A DNA stretch of 64,000 nt from positions 10,246,782 through 10,310,781 of the forward strand of contig CM053328.1 in assembly GCA_028583605.1 (NCBI GenBank), written 5' to 3'. The notes beneath the pieces are model-generated. The model did not search any database. It was given only the letters and a program-made list of their open reading frames with translations, and was not told the origin of the DNA. The DNA comes from Dastarcus helophoroides (Eukaryota; Arthropoda; Insecta; Coleoptera; Bothrideridae). Position numbers and translations under genes: made by a program. Positions 12,690 to 24,003 of this stretch are shown in pieces (positions within the stretch are counted from its first letter, which is position 1; every line of letters starts with the position of its first letter).

Positions 12690-14089
12690 CGAAAAAAAGA
12701 AGAAGGATCTTAAAAAAGTCGATATTTTTAGAAAGCCAGATTTTCATCAAAGAAGTCGAATTTTAGGAAAAAATACAAAATGTTAAAAGACAAAAAACAA
12801 ATGTAGCAAAAACCAATTTTGAGAACAACGTCGAAAATTCGACTACAAATGTTGAAGAAAAAAGTAAATCTTTGAAAATATAAGGCTAAAAGGAGGGGGA
12901 GAGTAAGCTTCCACCCTGATCCGTTGTAGCTACATCTGTGCCCCTTTGGAAAAAAGTTGTAGGAAAAAAACAGGAATTTAAAAATACTCTTCATTATGTA
13001 GGAGCGAACAAATTACTGCATTATTTATTATCTTATTAAATATTGTTACGTAGACCACGGATCCCTGGCACTAATGATATGCACCCCTTGGAGGTTCAAG
13101 TTAAGAAATGCTGCCTCACAAGTTGGATGCACTTAAGCTGTCCTAGTACTTATGTGCACGTTAGAATTTTCCAACGAGTTTGGTCTTAGGGTCGACCGAA
13201 ATGCATAAAAGCAATTACTTTCAAAGAAAGAGACAAAAAAGTTAAAATTTTATAGGTCAGTGTAACCTGGAAGCTTTAAAACCCCCCTTTTTAAGACTCA
13301 TCATTAAGCAAAACATTAAATGTTTTCGCTGTTTACGTTATATGACCAAATTTTCTGTCGGTTTTTACGTCGTGACGCAATTTAATAGATAGTATCTCTT
13401 TAATTTAGGTACATAGCGCCGACTTTTTTTTACGCGTTTTGCTCCCCAGGTTTCCCTCCACTAACATCCCCAAACTGGGTTTATTTCGCGTTTTCGCGTT
13501 GTCCGTCCTCATAAAACATTCGTTTAACATTCCGCTTTGGAATATCTAAAACAAACCGACAAATTGCGCCTTTTCGGCCGACATATCGCGCAAAAATGCC
13601 GCAGATTATTAAATTCGAGAGCGATGCACTTTGTCGGAATGTCACAGACGAATAATTACATTCTTAGCGTGAATTTGCATTATCTATTCATGGCGGCGCT
13701 GGTCGTGGGGCTCGTTTAAAGTGTTTTGTCAGTTTTTGCATAACTGTCACGCAGCCCCGCTCTTGTTTTAGCGTGATTTTAGCGCAAGAATACACACCGC
13801 TGGTACGCCAAGGCACCGCGTCTTTGGCTCATTAGTAATTTGATTAATTCTATTATTAATTTAACCGGGATTGTTTCGTGCCTTTGCATTCGCCTTGCTG
13901 GCGTTTTAAATAACACACTTGAGTTTTCAGGCACGATTTTAGCACCTAGTGTCATTGAATAAATAAAATAAATCCTTAAATAATGTAAATAAAATAAGAG
14001 GACGAATTATTTTCAGAAAATATCTTTATCCCAAATATAATGCGAACCGACCGTGATGAGGGATGAACTGAAAATGCAGAGTTTAAATA
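12690..14089. other. Mixed intergenic DNA, no gene seen
   Basis: 12720-13010 is AT-rich filler that includes the GC-richer stretch AGGAGGGGGAGAGTAAGCTT near 12890. 13010-13960 has more balanced composition (for example GGCGGCGCTGGTCGTGGGGC near 13690) but no domain or exon-like ORF I can recognise. A short ORF at 13537-13719 is not supported by any family. Confidence 0.45.
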
Positions 14090-14340
14090 AATTATTAGTT
14101 CCTAAAGTGTATTCCTACGCATCCTCTAAAACCACGACTTTTTTTAGAGATTTGTCAAATATCACACAACTTTCCCAATTTTATTTTCATTTACAATTGA
14201 ATGATGCAAAGCACAGTCAAATGAAAATCTTAAAATGCATCAATCCTTACTAATGTATAAAATTCGAAAGTTTGTCTGTTTGTTTGTCCGCTTTCCACAA
14301 TTTAATTACTGATGCGATTTTGACGAAAATTGGTTTATTT
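14090..14340 (-). repeat. Dispersed repeat, inverted copy of the unit at 1669-2240
   Basis: On the minus strand the sequence reads TTAGTAAGGATTGATGCATT and continues with the same words as 2070-2240 (TTTGCATC, AATTGTAAATGAAAATA, GTTGTGTGATATTTG, GTCGTGGTTTTA). On the plus strand GTTTGTCTGTTTGTTTGTCC near 14272 is the inverse of the diagnostic tail at 2027-2046. Confidence 0.65.
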
Positions 14341-14389
14341 TCTAGCGTATGGCATTACAGAATTAAGAAATATAGATATAAGAATATAT

Positions 14390-14640
14390 ATTTCCCTTCA
14401 TAGTTGTATGTCCAGTGACTCCAGCCAGATGATTTCTGCTAGAATTGTGTCGACAAAGTCATTTCAGGTTCCTTCATATTTCCTTTTGCGGCAGTCTTGT
14501 AAGTGTGGCTTAATGACTGTTCCGGGGCCCCACAGTCGCACTGGTTACTATTTATCATTCTCCTCTTGTTCAGCGTTGCTTTTGTCACGGCATAGCCACT
14601 TCTTATCCGGTTGAGGGAGCTTCAGATCTTTCTAGCTTTC
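14390..14640 (-). pseudogene. LINE ORF2 C-terminal fragment
   Basis: Minus-strand translation gives LNRIRSGYAVTKATLNKRRM followed by a CDCGAPEQSLSHTY-like Cys/His stretch, then ILAEIIWLESLDIQL. This is the conserved C-terminus of many insect LINE proteins, in which the region after the RT carries a short Cys/His motif and ends in a W-L-x-x-LDI-like tail. Frames change between pieces. It is separate from the better preserved LINE piece at 14971-15660. Confidence 0.6.
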
Positions 14641-14833
14641 CCTCTGTCGCTCGACCGTGGTAGAATATCCTACGCCGATATGGTCGCCCCTTAGGCGTAC
14701 TATAGCCTTCAAGCTGTCAAAAAACGAATCGCACAATACCCGAATGTGGCTTTGCGGCATTTTGGTTCTTTCCAGACGAAAGACTTGCTTGAAACGTTAA
14801 CCACTTTGGTAATTTTTAGTGCCAGCCCTAGGT

Positions 14834-14970
14834 GAAGATGATAGCTTGGCTATCAAAACGCGTTAGAGCAACCTTTGTTGTGTTTTAAAAAAATTAAAAT
14901 ACAAATTTTGTCCCCTGAAACCAAGAAAGATTAAAAAACACAACAAACATTGCTCTAACAAGTTTCGGGA
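14834..14970 (+). repeat. Palindromic repeat family P, copy 1
   Basis: Carries the family hallmark GATAGCTTGGCTATC (6-bp hairpin with TTG loop), AGCAACCTTTGTTGTGTTTT and, inverted, AAAAAACACAACAAACATTG, around a core AAATTTTGTCCCCTGAAACC. Other copies are at 47868-48016, 58744-59035 and 63186-63475. Here, as at 63 kb, it lies just downstream (3') of a Jockey-like LINE piece on the minus strand. Confidence 0.75.
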
Positions 14971-15660
14971 CCATCTTTGGTCTCCTAATCCTGGTTGGGA
15001 TGTTTGGATCGTAACCCAATGTCTGTCGAACTAGCTTGTTGGGATGCGTTTCCACTCCTACCATCGCTCTGAAATTAGTTTCCCTAACAAAATCTCTTAC
15101 CAGGGGTAGTTCAGCTTTCCTATGGAGTTGATTGTTTTTCACAAACCATGGAGGGTCCATGGCTTGTGCTGGAACACCTGGAGTTTCTTCATCTGATTAT
15201 TAGTCGCCTGTGACCAAGCTACAGATACGTAGGTCATCGCTGGTCTTATGATTGATTTGTATAGTAACACTTTAAGTTCAATGGACAGGTATTTTTACGT
15301 CATCGCATGCAGCGATTCCTTCAGCAGTTTGGCTTTGGACACTGCATAATCGATGTGTTCCTGAAATGTAAGTCTTTTATCGAGAATTACACCTAGATAC
15401 TTTGCCTGAAGTCGCCAGTCAACGTTTTGCCCATGAACATTAACATGTCCATATGGTTGAAGTCTTCTTTGGGTGAAGAAGACTGCTTGGGTCTTCTCTG
15501 CGTTGACTTGGATTCTTCATTAACCGAAGTAATCTAGTAGACTATCTGTTGGTTCCTGAAGTCGTCTGGTGACCAACTCTGAACTGAAGGAGTACGCCAC
15601 CAAAGCTGTGTCGTTTGCATAAGTTGCCAATAAGGTGTGGTCGATAGTGCCAGCTCTGCT
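14971..15660 (-). pseudogene. Jockey-like LINE RT fragment
   Basis: On the minus strand, starting at about 15660, the translation gives LLATYANDTALVAYS (catalytic box YANDTA in place of YADDTA), then SELVTRRLQEPTDSLLDYFG, KTQAVFFTQRRLQPYGHVNV, AKYLGVILDKRLTFQEHIDY, IIRPAMTYVSVAWSQATNNQ and VETHPNKLVRQ. This is the palm-to-thumb and C-terminal part of a Jockey-clade RT. Stops and one or more frame changes near 15520 and 15170 disable it. A second, closely related piece lies at 63640-64000. Its 5' side is cut at about 15660, where a Tc1-like transposase relic begins in the same orientation; its 3' side merges into palindromic repeat P. Confidence 0.85.
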
Positions 15661-16355
15661 CTTTGGAATACTCCAAATAGAGAAGTCCATCTGGAGAATT
15701 TGCTAGCCACTGTGTGAAAGAAATGAAGTGTGAAAAGTTGTTTTTTAGCCATTCTTGGTTGACGAGCGTTTTATGAGACTATGTCGAGTCTTGCTGAAAT
15801 GTTCACGGTCTGCACCCTAAATGTTTGTGCATCCAAGACTTCTAAGCTACCTGTAGAACAAATTCATAGTACATGCCCGCGTCTATTTTGACCCTGTGGT
15901 ACACAATGCGTACAAGGAGCGACCACCGGTGGTTACGGCAGTCAAAAACATCACCATTGGTACTCCCTGCTTTTTAGTGACCATTCGGAGATGTAAATTT
16001 TCTAAGAACCTCTTTGGCAAGTTGACTTCGTCATTTTGTTTGCTGAAATGTTACTCAATTAGGAATGGAGCCTCGCCAGAGAAAACAAAATTCGGTAACT
16101 AACCACATTCGGCCAAACGAAGCAACCCCTTGGCTCGTTTCGCTATAACTTTTTTTTGTTTTAGTGTAAAATGAGGTAGTTTCTGGAACGTCAAGGGCTT
16201 TAATTAGAGCCCATTTTACAATATTCGTTGCACGCTTCGCGCTGATATTTTCAGATAATTCAGAGAAATTTTCAGATCAGCAGCCAATTTCCTGCCATAA
16301 TTTTCGAACATATCTGCAGATGTTGCTGTCCTTTTTTGACCACCACCAAATCATT
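15661..16355 (-). pseudogene. Tc1/mariner-like (DD37D/maT-type) transposase relic
   Basis: Read on the minus strand from 16355. The N-terminal DNA-binding region shows SADMFENYGRKLAADLKISL and ISARSVQRIL, then QKKVIAKRAKGLLRLAECG. The first catalytic box is FVFSGEAPF, where the usual Asp is Gly. FSKQNDEVNLPKRFLENLHL and VPMVMFLTAVTTGGRSLY follow. The second box corresponds to REHFSKTRHSLIKRSSTKNG in place of a TFQQDSAPAHKA-like string, and the third to the MDFSIW region near 15680. Many stops are present. The relic ends abruptly at the LINE piece at 15660, so one of the two was truncated on insertion or by deletion. The subfamily name is inference from the order NRQND-like, WGA-like, SSPDLNPLD-like motifs. 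Confidence 0.75.
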
Positions 16356-16470
16356 TTAAGCTAGGGCTAAAGCGTTGGCCATTTAGTAGTTGATCAATAT
16401 TTTAATCACTTGGCTACAAAAAATGCTCTAAAACTCACAAGTGTGTTCTTGATGGTCCACAGGCAAAATA
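16356..16470 (+). repeat. Tandem satellite, left part (split by mariner)
   Basis: Half a unit of the satellite that continues at 17613. It reads GTTGGCCATTTAGTAGTTGA, TTGGCTACAAAAAATGCTCT and GTCCACAGGCAAAATA, each of which recurs at the equivalent place in the units at 17750-18260. The array resumes after the mariner with the duplicated TA. Confidence 0.85.
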
Positions 16471-17612
16471 TTCGATTGGCAAGAAAGTAATTTCGTTTTT
16501 TTTAATTCTGTAGATAATGTTTTTTACGTTTTGACATTTGCTATTAGACAGATCGAGTTTCATTTTGAAGCACGTGGTGAGAGATTTTATTTGTAGCTGA
16601 TAGTTGAGGGGCAATTTGAACATGGAGTGCAAGAAACGAACATTTTCGTCATATTTTACTTTTTTATTATCGTAAAGGACGGAAAGCTGCAGAGATTTTT
16701 TACTCAAAGATGACCAACGTTCTGGTCAACCTACTAAAGTTGATAATAATCAAATTAATACCATTATTAAAGGGGGTCGTCACATAACTGTTCGAGAGAT
16801 TTTGGTGAGGTTAAATGTATCACATACAACCATTGAGAATCACTTAAAATGTCTTAAACTCGATATTTGGATTCCGCATATATTGAAAGATATTCATTTG
16901 ACACAACGAATTTGCGATACGCACTTGGGGCAATGCAAATGATCCCTTCTTGAAAAAAATCATTACTTGTGATGAAAAATGGGTCACCTACAATAACATC
17001 ATTCAAAAACAATCATGGTCCAAGCACGATAAACCAGCGCAAACCACATCAAAAGCTGAATTGATACAAAAAAAGATCATGCTGTCGATTTGGTGGGATT
17101 ATAAAGGTGTTGTGTATTTTGAGCTGCTTCCAAGGAACTTGACAATTAATTCAGATGTGTACTGCCAACAGCTAATAAAACTGGATGAATCAAACAAAAT
17201 AAAAGTCCAGAATTGGCAAATCGGAAAGGATTTTTGTTCCACCATGACAATGCTAGGCCTTACACATCTTTGGTAACTCGTGGAAAATTATTGGAGCTTG
17301 GTTAGGAAGTGATGTCGCATCCCTTATACAGCCCTGAACTAGCACCATCTGATTACCACTTATTTCGTAGCTTACAAAACTCTATAAATGATAAAAATTT
17401 CCCTAATGATAATGACCTTAAATCGCACTTGGTTCAGTTTTTTTGAGAAGGATCAGAAATTTTGTGAGCGTGGAATAATGAAGCTGCCAGAAAGAGGGCG
17501 AAAGGTCATTGAACAAAATGGAAAATATATAACTGATTAAAGTCTATTTTTTGTACTAAAAAAATTTGTTTTTTTATGTAACAAAACCGAAATTACTTTC
17601 TTGCCAACCCAA
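16471..17612 (+). mobile_element. Mariner element, decayed, with both inverted repeats and TA duplication
   Basis: The left end TTCGATTGGCAAGAAAGTAA and the right end (inverse) TTGGGTTGGCAAGAAAGTAA are matching inverted repeats of about 28 bases. TA precedes the left end (16469-16470) and follows the right end (17613-17614). Joining the flanks restores the satellite string GGCAAAATAATATTATG found intact in the neighbouring units, so the boundaries are exact. Length is 1142 bp, shorter than the usual 1.3 kb, in keeping with internal loss. It carries a broken transposase at 16690-17540. Confidence 0.92.
16690..17540 (+). pseudogene. Mariner transposase relic inside 16471-17612
   Basis: Traces follow the order of a mariner DD34D transposase: CRDFLLKDDQRSGQPTKVDN near 16690-16745, GGRHITVREILVRLNVSHTT near 16773-16832 (helix-turn-helix), and ITCDEKWVTYNNI near 16961-16999 with the first catalytic Asp. 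IMLSIWWDYKGVVYFELLPR near 17075-17134 and LTINSDVYCQQLIKLDE near 17135-17190 follow. The second box (HDNAR-like) survives as TMTMLGLTHLW in a shifted frame and the third as an APSDYHLF-like trace near 17340-17370. The C-terminus LPERGRKVIEQNGKYITD ends near 17535. The open stretch 16950-17276 is the best preserved part. Frame shifts and stops make it non-functional. The N-terminal 50 or so codons appear to be missing. Confidence 0.85.
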
Positions 17613-18330
17613 TAATATTATGTTGAAAAGTTGGGTACTCGGTGGTTCATCAGTATTTCAGTAGTTTTTCCTTGAAATCTCCAAAATTCGCAAATGTTCT
17701 CCTAGGGGATTTTGATCAAAATAATTTTGAACTACAATCTTGGTCATTTAGTAATTCATCAGTATTTCAGGTATTTGATCACAAAAATTCTCTAAGATTC
17801 AGAAATGTGCTCTTGGACGGTCTAAAGTCAAAATAATGTTATTTTAAAAGGTTGGGTATTTGGTGGTTTAATTGGCAGTTGTTTTCCCATGAAGTCTTTA
17901 AAATTTGCAAATATTTTGACCTTGGACATTTAGTATTTCATTAGTATTTTAATTGGTTGGTCACAAAAAAGCCCTAAATTCACAAATGTGCTCTTGAAGA
18001 TCCACGGGCAAAAGAATATTATATTAAAAAGTTGGACACTTGGTGGTTCATCAGTATTGAAGTTGTTTAGCCATGAAATTTTCTCTAAAATGCGCAAATG
18101 TTCTCATGGAGGATCCCGATACAAAATAAATTTGAGCTAAAACTTTGAACATTGTTAGTTTATCAGTATTTCAGCTATTTGGTCGCAAAGAATTGTCCAA
18201 AATTTACAAATGTGCTCTTGGAGTACCATAGGCAAAATAATACTATGTTTTGGGCATTTGAAACTTCATCGGTATTGAAGTCGTTTTACCATGAAATCTT
18301 CCCTACGCTGCGGAGAAAAATCAAGACATT
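17613..18330 (+). repeat. Tandem satellite, ~180-220-bp period
   Basis: Unit starts recur near 17629 (GTTGGGTACTCGGTGGTTC), 17850 (GTTGGGTATTTGGTGGTTT), 18032 (TTGGACACTTGGTGGTTC) and 18246 (TTTTGGGCATTTGAAACTTC). Shared internal words are TTCATCAGTATTTCAG, ACAAATGTGCTCTTGGA and GGCAAAATAATATTATG. Units differ from each other by perhaps 15-25 percent by eye. With the piece at 16356-16470 the uninterrupted array was about 830 bp. No coding sense. Confidence 0.85.
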
Positions 18331-20160
18331 AAGAAGATCAACATTCTGAATATTTTGATATTACAACAGAAGCTTTTAAACTAAAAAGTTAAAGTCGAAA
18401 TTTTGATTATAAGACTAGAGAATTTAAACTTAAAACGTTATTTTGATATTAAAAATTTATTAAAAATTTCTTGTCTAAACCTGAAATGTTCATTAAAAAA
18501 ATCAAAATTTTTAATTTAGAATCGAAATTTCTGGAATAAGTTTAATTTCTAAAATAAAATTTCAAAAAAAGGCACCAATTGAAGTTATAAACTTGGAATT
18601 ATGTAAAAAATAACGCACAATTTCGACCTAAATATCAAATTTCAAAGAAAAATCAAAATTTAGAAACTAAATGATAATTTTAAAAAGTTGAAACAAAATA
18701 TATGGTTTAAACCAAAATTCTTGAAAAAAAGGTCTTTAAACTTGAAACCTCAAAATGTCGAATTTTAAATAAAAATTTAAGAAAAAAATCTTAGCTATCA
18801 AGTTTTCAATTTACAATTGAAAAAATCCAAAAAAAGCAAAACACTAAAATTGTATTCTCAGAATTTTGAAAAAATGTTGCAAATTTTAAACAAAAATTTC
18901 AAAACTTAAAAAAGAATTTAAGCTAGGTGGTTCGGTTTAAACTCCAGGACTTTTTTCCTCTTAAAGGGAACATGCAAGACGTTTTTTACACTGTAAAAAA
19001 TATAACGTAGTATCATCACCTAAATTTTAACAGATCTATCATCAACGGTTTGGCAGATATAGCAGTTTGAAATTGGTTGACATTTCAATAGTGCCACCCT
19101 GTTTTTTCCAAATTTCATTTTAAAATTCAGCTTATTTAAATTAAATTATTTCTTGTTGGACTATTTCCCAAACTTGGTTGTTTACATTTTCAAATTGAAA
19201 ATTTGAGAATATTCGTTCATTATTAATTTCTAGTTTTTGATTTGCAAATCTCGATTTTTTTCTGTTACTGGTTAGTTTAAATTTACAAATTATAGCCAGT
19301 TAGTTCTAAAATTTCAAAATCCCTTTTTTTGGCCGAAACAGAAACAGAAACTTTGATCAGTCTCTAATTTTAAAATATTAAAATTTTAAATTTAAAGTCG
19401 AAGATTCCAGAAAAAAATCTAATACATATTGATTAAACATGTAATTTTCAAAAATATTTAACCAAAGGTTTTACGAAATTTCGACTTTTTTAATCTGGAA
19501 TTTTGAACTTTAATAAAAAAAAATGCCAAATTTTCGACTAAAAATTTCAAACTCTAATTTCGCTTTTGAAAAAAAAGTTTATATTGGGGAGAATCTTAGC
19601 ATTTTTAAAGTGAAATTTTAAGTTTTACTTTATTCTAAATTTGATTTTGAAATTTTGAGAAAAAATTTTCCTATAAATTTTGATTTTCCTTTGGATTGAA
19701 CAAATTCAGGTTTTTTTCTCGAAATTTCAGATTAAAACTGAAATTCAAAAGCAACAAAATTTTCAAATTAAACTCAAAAATTTTAGGGAAGATGAACATT
19801 TTGAAAAAGGTCCCACAAAATATTGTTTTTATTTCATCTAGAATATTCGATTTTTTTTTATTTTTCTAGAATTTTTATAATTTCTGAAAACAAGTCAAAA
19901 GGAACATTTCTGTTAATTAATGTTTTATCCAAACTTTTATTCCATTTTGAAAATTCGGATAGTGTTATGCTTATTTCGAAAATTTTAAGCTTGACGAAAT
20001 ATTGACGTTTTTTCGAAATATAAATTTTAATTTCTAAAATCGGACTTTTTATCTGAAAATTTGAAGTTTAAAATTAAAAATCTGTAAATTTTAAATTTAA
20101 AAACTAAATTTCCAAAATAAAAATAAATTTCCCCGCATCATTGAAAGTTTCATCCAATTC
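18331..20160. other. AT-rich filler, no gene seen
   Basis: Degenerate AAATTTTGA/TCGAAATTT strings throughout, purine-rich on the plus strand to about 18900 and T-rich from 19090. No domain on either strand. Confidence 0.6.
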
Positions 20161-20929
20161 TTTGGGTTAGATAAGATTTTTAGATTAGATATGATATGGG
20201 TTGGACAAGATATACACATCAGGAAAGTCAAACACTGTTCATAAGGAAAATGTTAATGAGAGATTTAACATTGAGAGCTAATAGTGGGATAGATGGGCGG
20301 CGCCTTGTATTCTCCTACACCGGTGTAAACAATTCAACGCAGAGCGCAGCGATCAGTGCTGGTAGAGATTTCAGTAGAACACCATAGCTTCTAACGTGTT
20401 TTGTTACGGAATTACTACTGGACAGAAAACAATGTTATTGAAATTTGCGTACCACATGCTATTTGTTCTTTTAGTCCGTTGATTTAATCAACGCCTGAGG
20501 CAAAATAAAATTGATATTCTTTGATAACCAAAATAAATAAACGAGATTTCTTAAACAAAATCAATAATAATTCTAATGAAGAATATAACATAATAACTCT
20601 TTAAACATTATAATATAAGGAGCTCAAATAGGCCGCCAGACTGTGCTAAACAATATTCCAGTCTGTTGTAAAACTCCCGACGAGTTTTTTCTAACATCTA
20701 AACTGGAAGATACGAGCATGCTGCGTCAAAGTAGTGGAATACGTTCAGCGGCCGTAGAAAACTATGGAAGGGACAATTCTTAGCGTTTTACAAGGACAAT
20801 GAAAATTTTTCCTTATTTGTATACATTTCTCTTCATCACTGCGAACCTTGAAGATCTATTGTGATAAACCCCGATATAATTGTTCCTAGATTTTTGTAAA
20901 ATCCTAGAATTTTCCTAGGAGAAATTTCA
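20161..20929. other. Unassigned DNA, no gene seen
   Basis: Less AT-rich than its neighbours, with GATGGGCGGCGCCTTGTATT near 20292 and a small ORF at 20196-20387 that matches nothing I recognise. Possibly part of an unrecognised repeat. Confidence 0.4.
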
Positions 20930-23015
20930 CTTAACTCTGCAGGTGCAACTTGTACCTGTTCCAGGTGAAGTAGTCTCCTGTAAAACAATGCTTCGTATGT
21001 GCAAAGTAAGTGTTCTGCAATTTCCTTGGCTTCGTTGCAGAAGCAGAAAGTCTCTGATTTCGCTTTGTCTATCTTTTTGAGACGGCATCTTATCCCACAG
21101 TGTCCTGTTTTTAATCTTAACTACGGTTTGCTGAGGTCGAGAAGTTCGTTCGTCTTGGTGTGCGAATATGTAATGAACTTTTTCGCATGGTTTTGTCCTA
21201 AAATTAATTTTAAGTGGGATTATTTTTGTTTCTCTTTCCATTTGTGGACTTTATTTCTTATATGGCATTTTGCAATGCCAAAGTAATGTTCGAGTCCAAG
21301 AAATGGAGATGCTGCACCTTCTTTGGCTAGGCGATCGGCAATCTCATTTCCCTTAATACCTATCTGTGCTGACATCAACATCAAGGTTACCTTGTTGCCA
21401 ACTCTTTTAGTAGTTGTGGACAATCCCACACTAGTATGGATTTTGTAGTAAGGCTACTCAGAGCTTCAAGCGCCGCTTGACTGTCTGAACAGATATAGAA
21501 CCTTGCTCCTCGTAATTCCTTCTATGGACATCCCCGAATGCATAGTTTTATGGCTTTTGCCTAGAAGATTGTAGGAGTTTGACCTAAGGCTTTTGTTAGC
21601 CCATATCTTGGGCCATATATGCCGACCACAACTCCTTCTGCTGTTTTTGACACATCCGTGTACCAGATAAGTGATCCTTGTGGTAGTTCAGGTTTTTGGT
21701 TTATCCCACTCATATGGCGATCATTTATGATCACTTCAAATGAATGTTCGAATTCCAACATGCTCTGTATTGTATCAACCGGTTATATCGTTGCCAATGA
21801 CACAAATTCTTTAGGAATACTCATGTGGCCAATAAAGTCTCCTTCCAGATCTACTGCCTAAACCAGTCTTAAAGCTCCCAGAATTGCCTCCTGTAATTCC
21901 AAGATATGCTAAACGTTGTACTTTTGCAAGTTTATCTTGTGCTGTCTTTTCTTTTGCTTTTGGTCTGATAACCGTCAGGTGAGACCAGTTGATCATTTTG
22001 GGGTTCAGTCTCCATGTTTTTCCAAAGAGTCTACAGCAGAACCAGTTTACAACTGTTGCACGTTCGACTACCTTTGTCAGATGTGTGTTTCAAGTAAGTT
22101 TCTGGTCTAGCATTAAATCTAGGCATTTTGTCGCACTTGAGAAGATAATTTGTACTCCGTTTATGATGGAAGCTATTGATAAGAACTTCCTTCTTTTAGT
22201 AAATGAAACAATAATGGTTGACTTTTAGGCCTTTCTTCCAGTACCAATTGTTGATGACATTTAGCGCGGTTTACATCAGGTTTGATATAAGTCTGTCATG
22301 CTTTTTCCTTACAGTGACGACAATGTCATCTGTATGTCCCTGCTTTTCAAAGCCTAAGTTGTGTAACTTTAGAAGAAGATCATCCACAACAATAGACCTA
22401 TTAGGGGCGATAATACTTTTCGTTCAGGATAGCCCTTTGCCGCAGTTACCATTGCTGAGTCTTCCCTCAAGTTTGCTTTGATTCTTCCTCTTCTAAACAT
22501 GGATTGTATTTACTCGGTTGATGTTGTTTCAAAGCCCTTGTTTTGTGCAGCTCTTTTTATGGATTTGAATGAGATGTTGCCGAAGGCACGCTCTATATCG
22601 ATAAATGCACAAAGAACAAATTTTTTTGCTGTAAGTGCCTTTTCGATCCTCTTTATGAGGTTATGTAAGCCCGTCTCGGTAGATTTGCCTGATTGATTAG
22701 CAAATTGGTTCTTGTAAAGTGGTGCCTGTATTAGGACTTTGCTTCTAATGTTATAATCTATGATTTTCTTGGGTTAAGTTAACAGGTAGATAAGATTTAG
22801 GCTGAGCGTTTGATCGCCTTCCAACCTTTGTAATGAAAACCACATTAACTTCTCTCCAGGTTGAATATATCTTGGGCAATAATTAGCTCTAAATAGTTGA
22901 GTAAGTGGAGTCATAAGTTCTGTTAGGCCCTCTTGCAGCAGGGCTGGGAAGATTTCGTCTTCATCTGATGATTTTTCTGTTAGGCTTTTTGTTCGGCTAG
23001 TGAGGCAATGTATGC

Positions 23016-23051
23016 GCTCTTCTAACCGAGCGCTCTTCTAACCGAGCGCTA
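23016..23051. repeat. Short direct duplication
   Basis: CGCTCTTCTAACCGAG is repeated head to tail with a third partial copy (CGCT), at the joint between the RT and the linker of the LINE. Looks like a replication-slippage duplication. Confidence 0.85.
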
Positions 23052-23639
23052 TCTTGGATATTTTCACTTTTAATCCAGTCGGAGGGGGAAATGGGTTTGC
23101 AAAAGCTTTTTTTTCTGCTTTCGGTCTAGCTGACATCAGATTGCTGAAGCAGCCCAATGCCTTTTGAGTGATCTTTTGACAGGATATTCTGGAGAAGCAT
23201 TGTCTGGGGCAGGTCATTAATCCCCTCACAAAATTGTCGCTAGCTTTTTTTTAGACTTTCTCAGCTCTTAATTATATTCAGTTAGGGCCTTTTTGTAGTC
23301 GCTCCATTCATTATCGCGTTTGACTCTATTAAAGAGTCGTCTTGTTTCAGTTCTCATTTGACTGAGCTTTTTGTTCCACCAAGGCACTTTTTTATTTGCA
23401 ACTTTTTGTTTCACAGGGTGGCTGTTCTCATCCGATCTAATTAGTTCGTTAGATTAAAATTCTAAATCTTCCAATGTATCAATTATTGGTGATTGATCAG
23501 GGATTTTGTACTTCACGGACTTCCAGTCCGTTACTTTTGGGTTTCTGTATGTTTAAAGGCATCTCATTAATGCCTGAATGTTAAATCTAATGTGCTGATG
23601 ATTCTACATTGAAGTTTCTTTTGAGACATGTCAGTTATA

Positions 23640-24003
23640 GATTGAGTTACTTATTAATGTGCTGACTAGTGTTATAGTAAAAGTTATATCAAACCCGATA
23701 CAAACTGCCCTAAGTATCATCAACAATTGGTGCTGGAAGGAAGACCTAAAAGTCAACCCAAGCAAAACAGTTGTTATTCCATTCACTAAAAGAAGGAAGT
23801 TATCATTAATAGCTCCCATCATGAACTGAGTACAAATTAACTTCTTAAGTGAGACAAAATACCTAGGTTTAATGCTTGACCAGAAACTTACTTACACACA
23901 ACTGATAACCCCAAAATAATTTGCTGGTCTTACCTAATGGTTATCAGACCAATAGTTACGTACGCCTCGTTAGTATGGTGGCCAAAAGCAAAAGAAAAGA
24001 CAA
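23640..24003 (+). pseudogene. Inverted RT fragment inside the LINE endonuclease
   Basis: In the opposite orientation to its surroundings, this stretch encodes INNWCWKEDLKVNPSKTVVI, PFTKRRKL, FLSETKYLGLMLDQKLTYTQ and PKAKEKT. It is the RT thumb region of the same family; the matching part of the host element lies on the minus strand at about 21930-22300 (TKRRKFLSIASI, LDLMLDQKLT, RPKAKEKT). The endonuclease reading resumes on either side: NNSTFMKG at about 24010 and ITRFNIQALMRCL near 23600. It is a nested fragment or a rearrangement with inversion. Confidence 0.8.

Noticed and set aside
15534..15752. 72-codon minus-strand ORF
   Set aside because: A chance fusion across the joint between the Tc1-like relic and the Jockey-like LINE.
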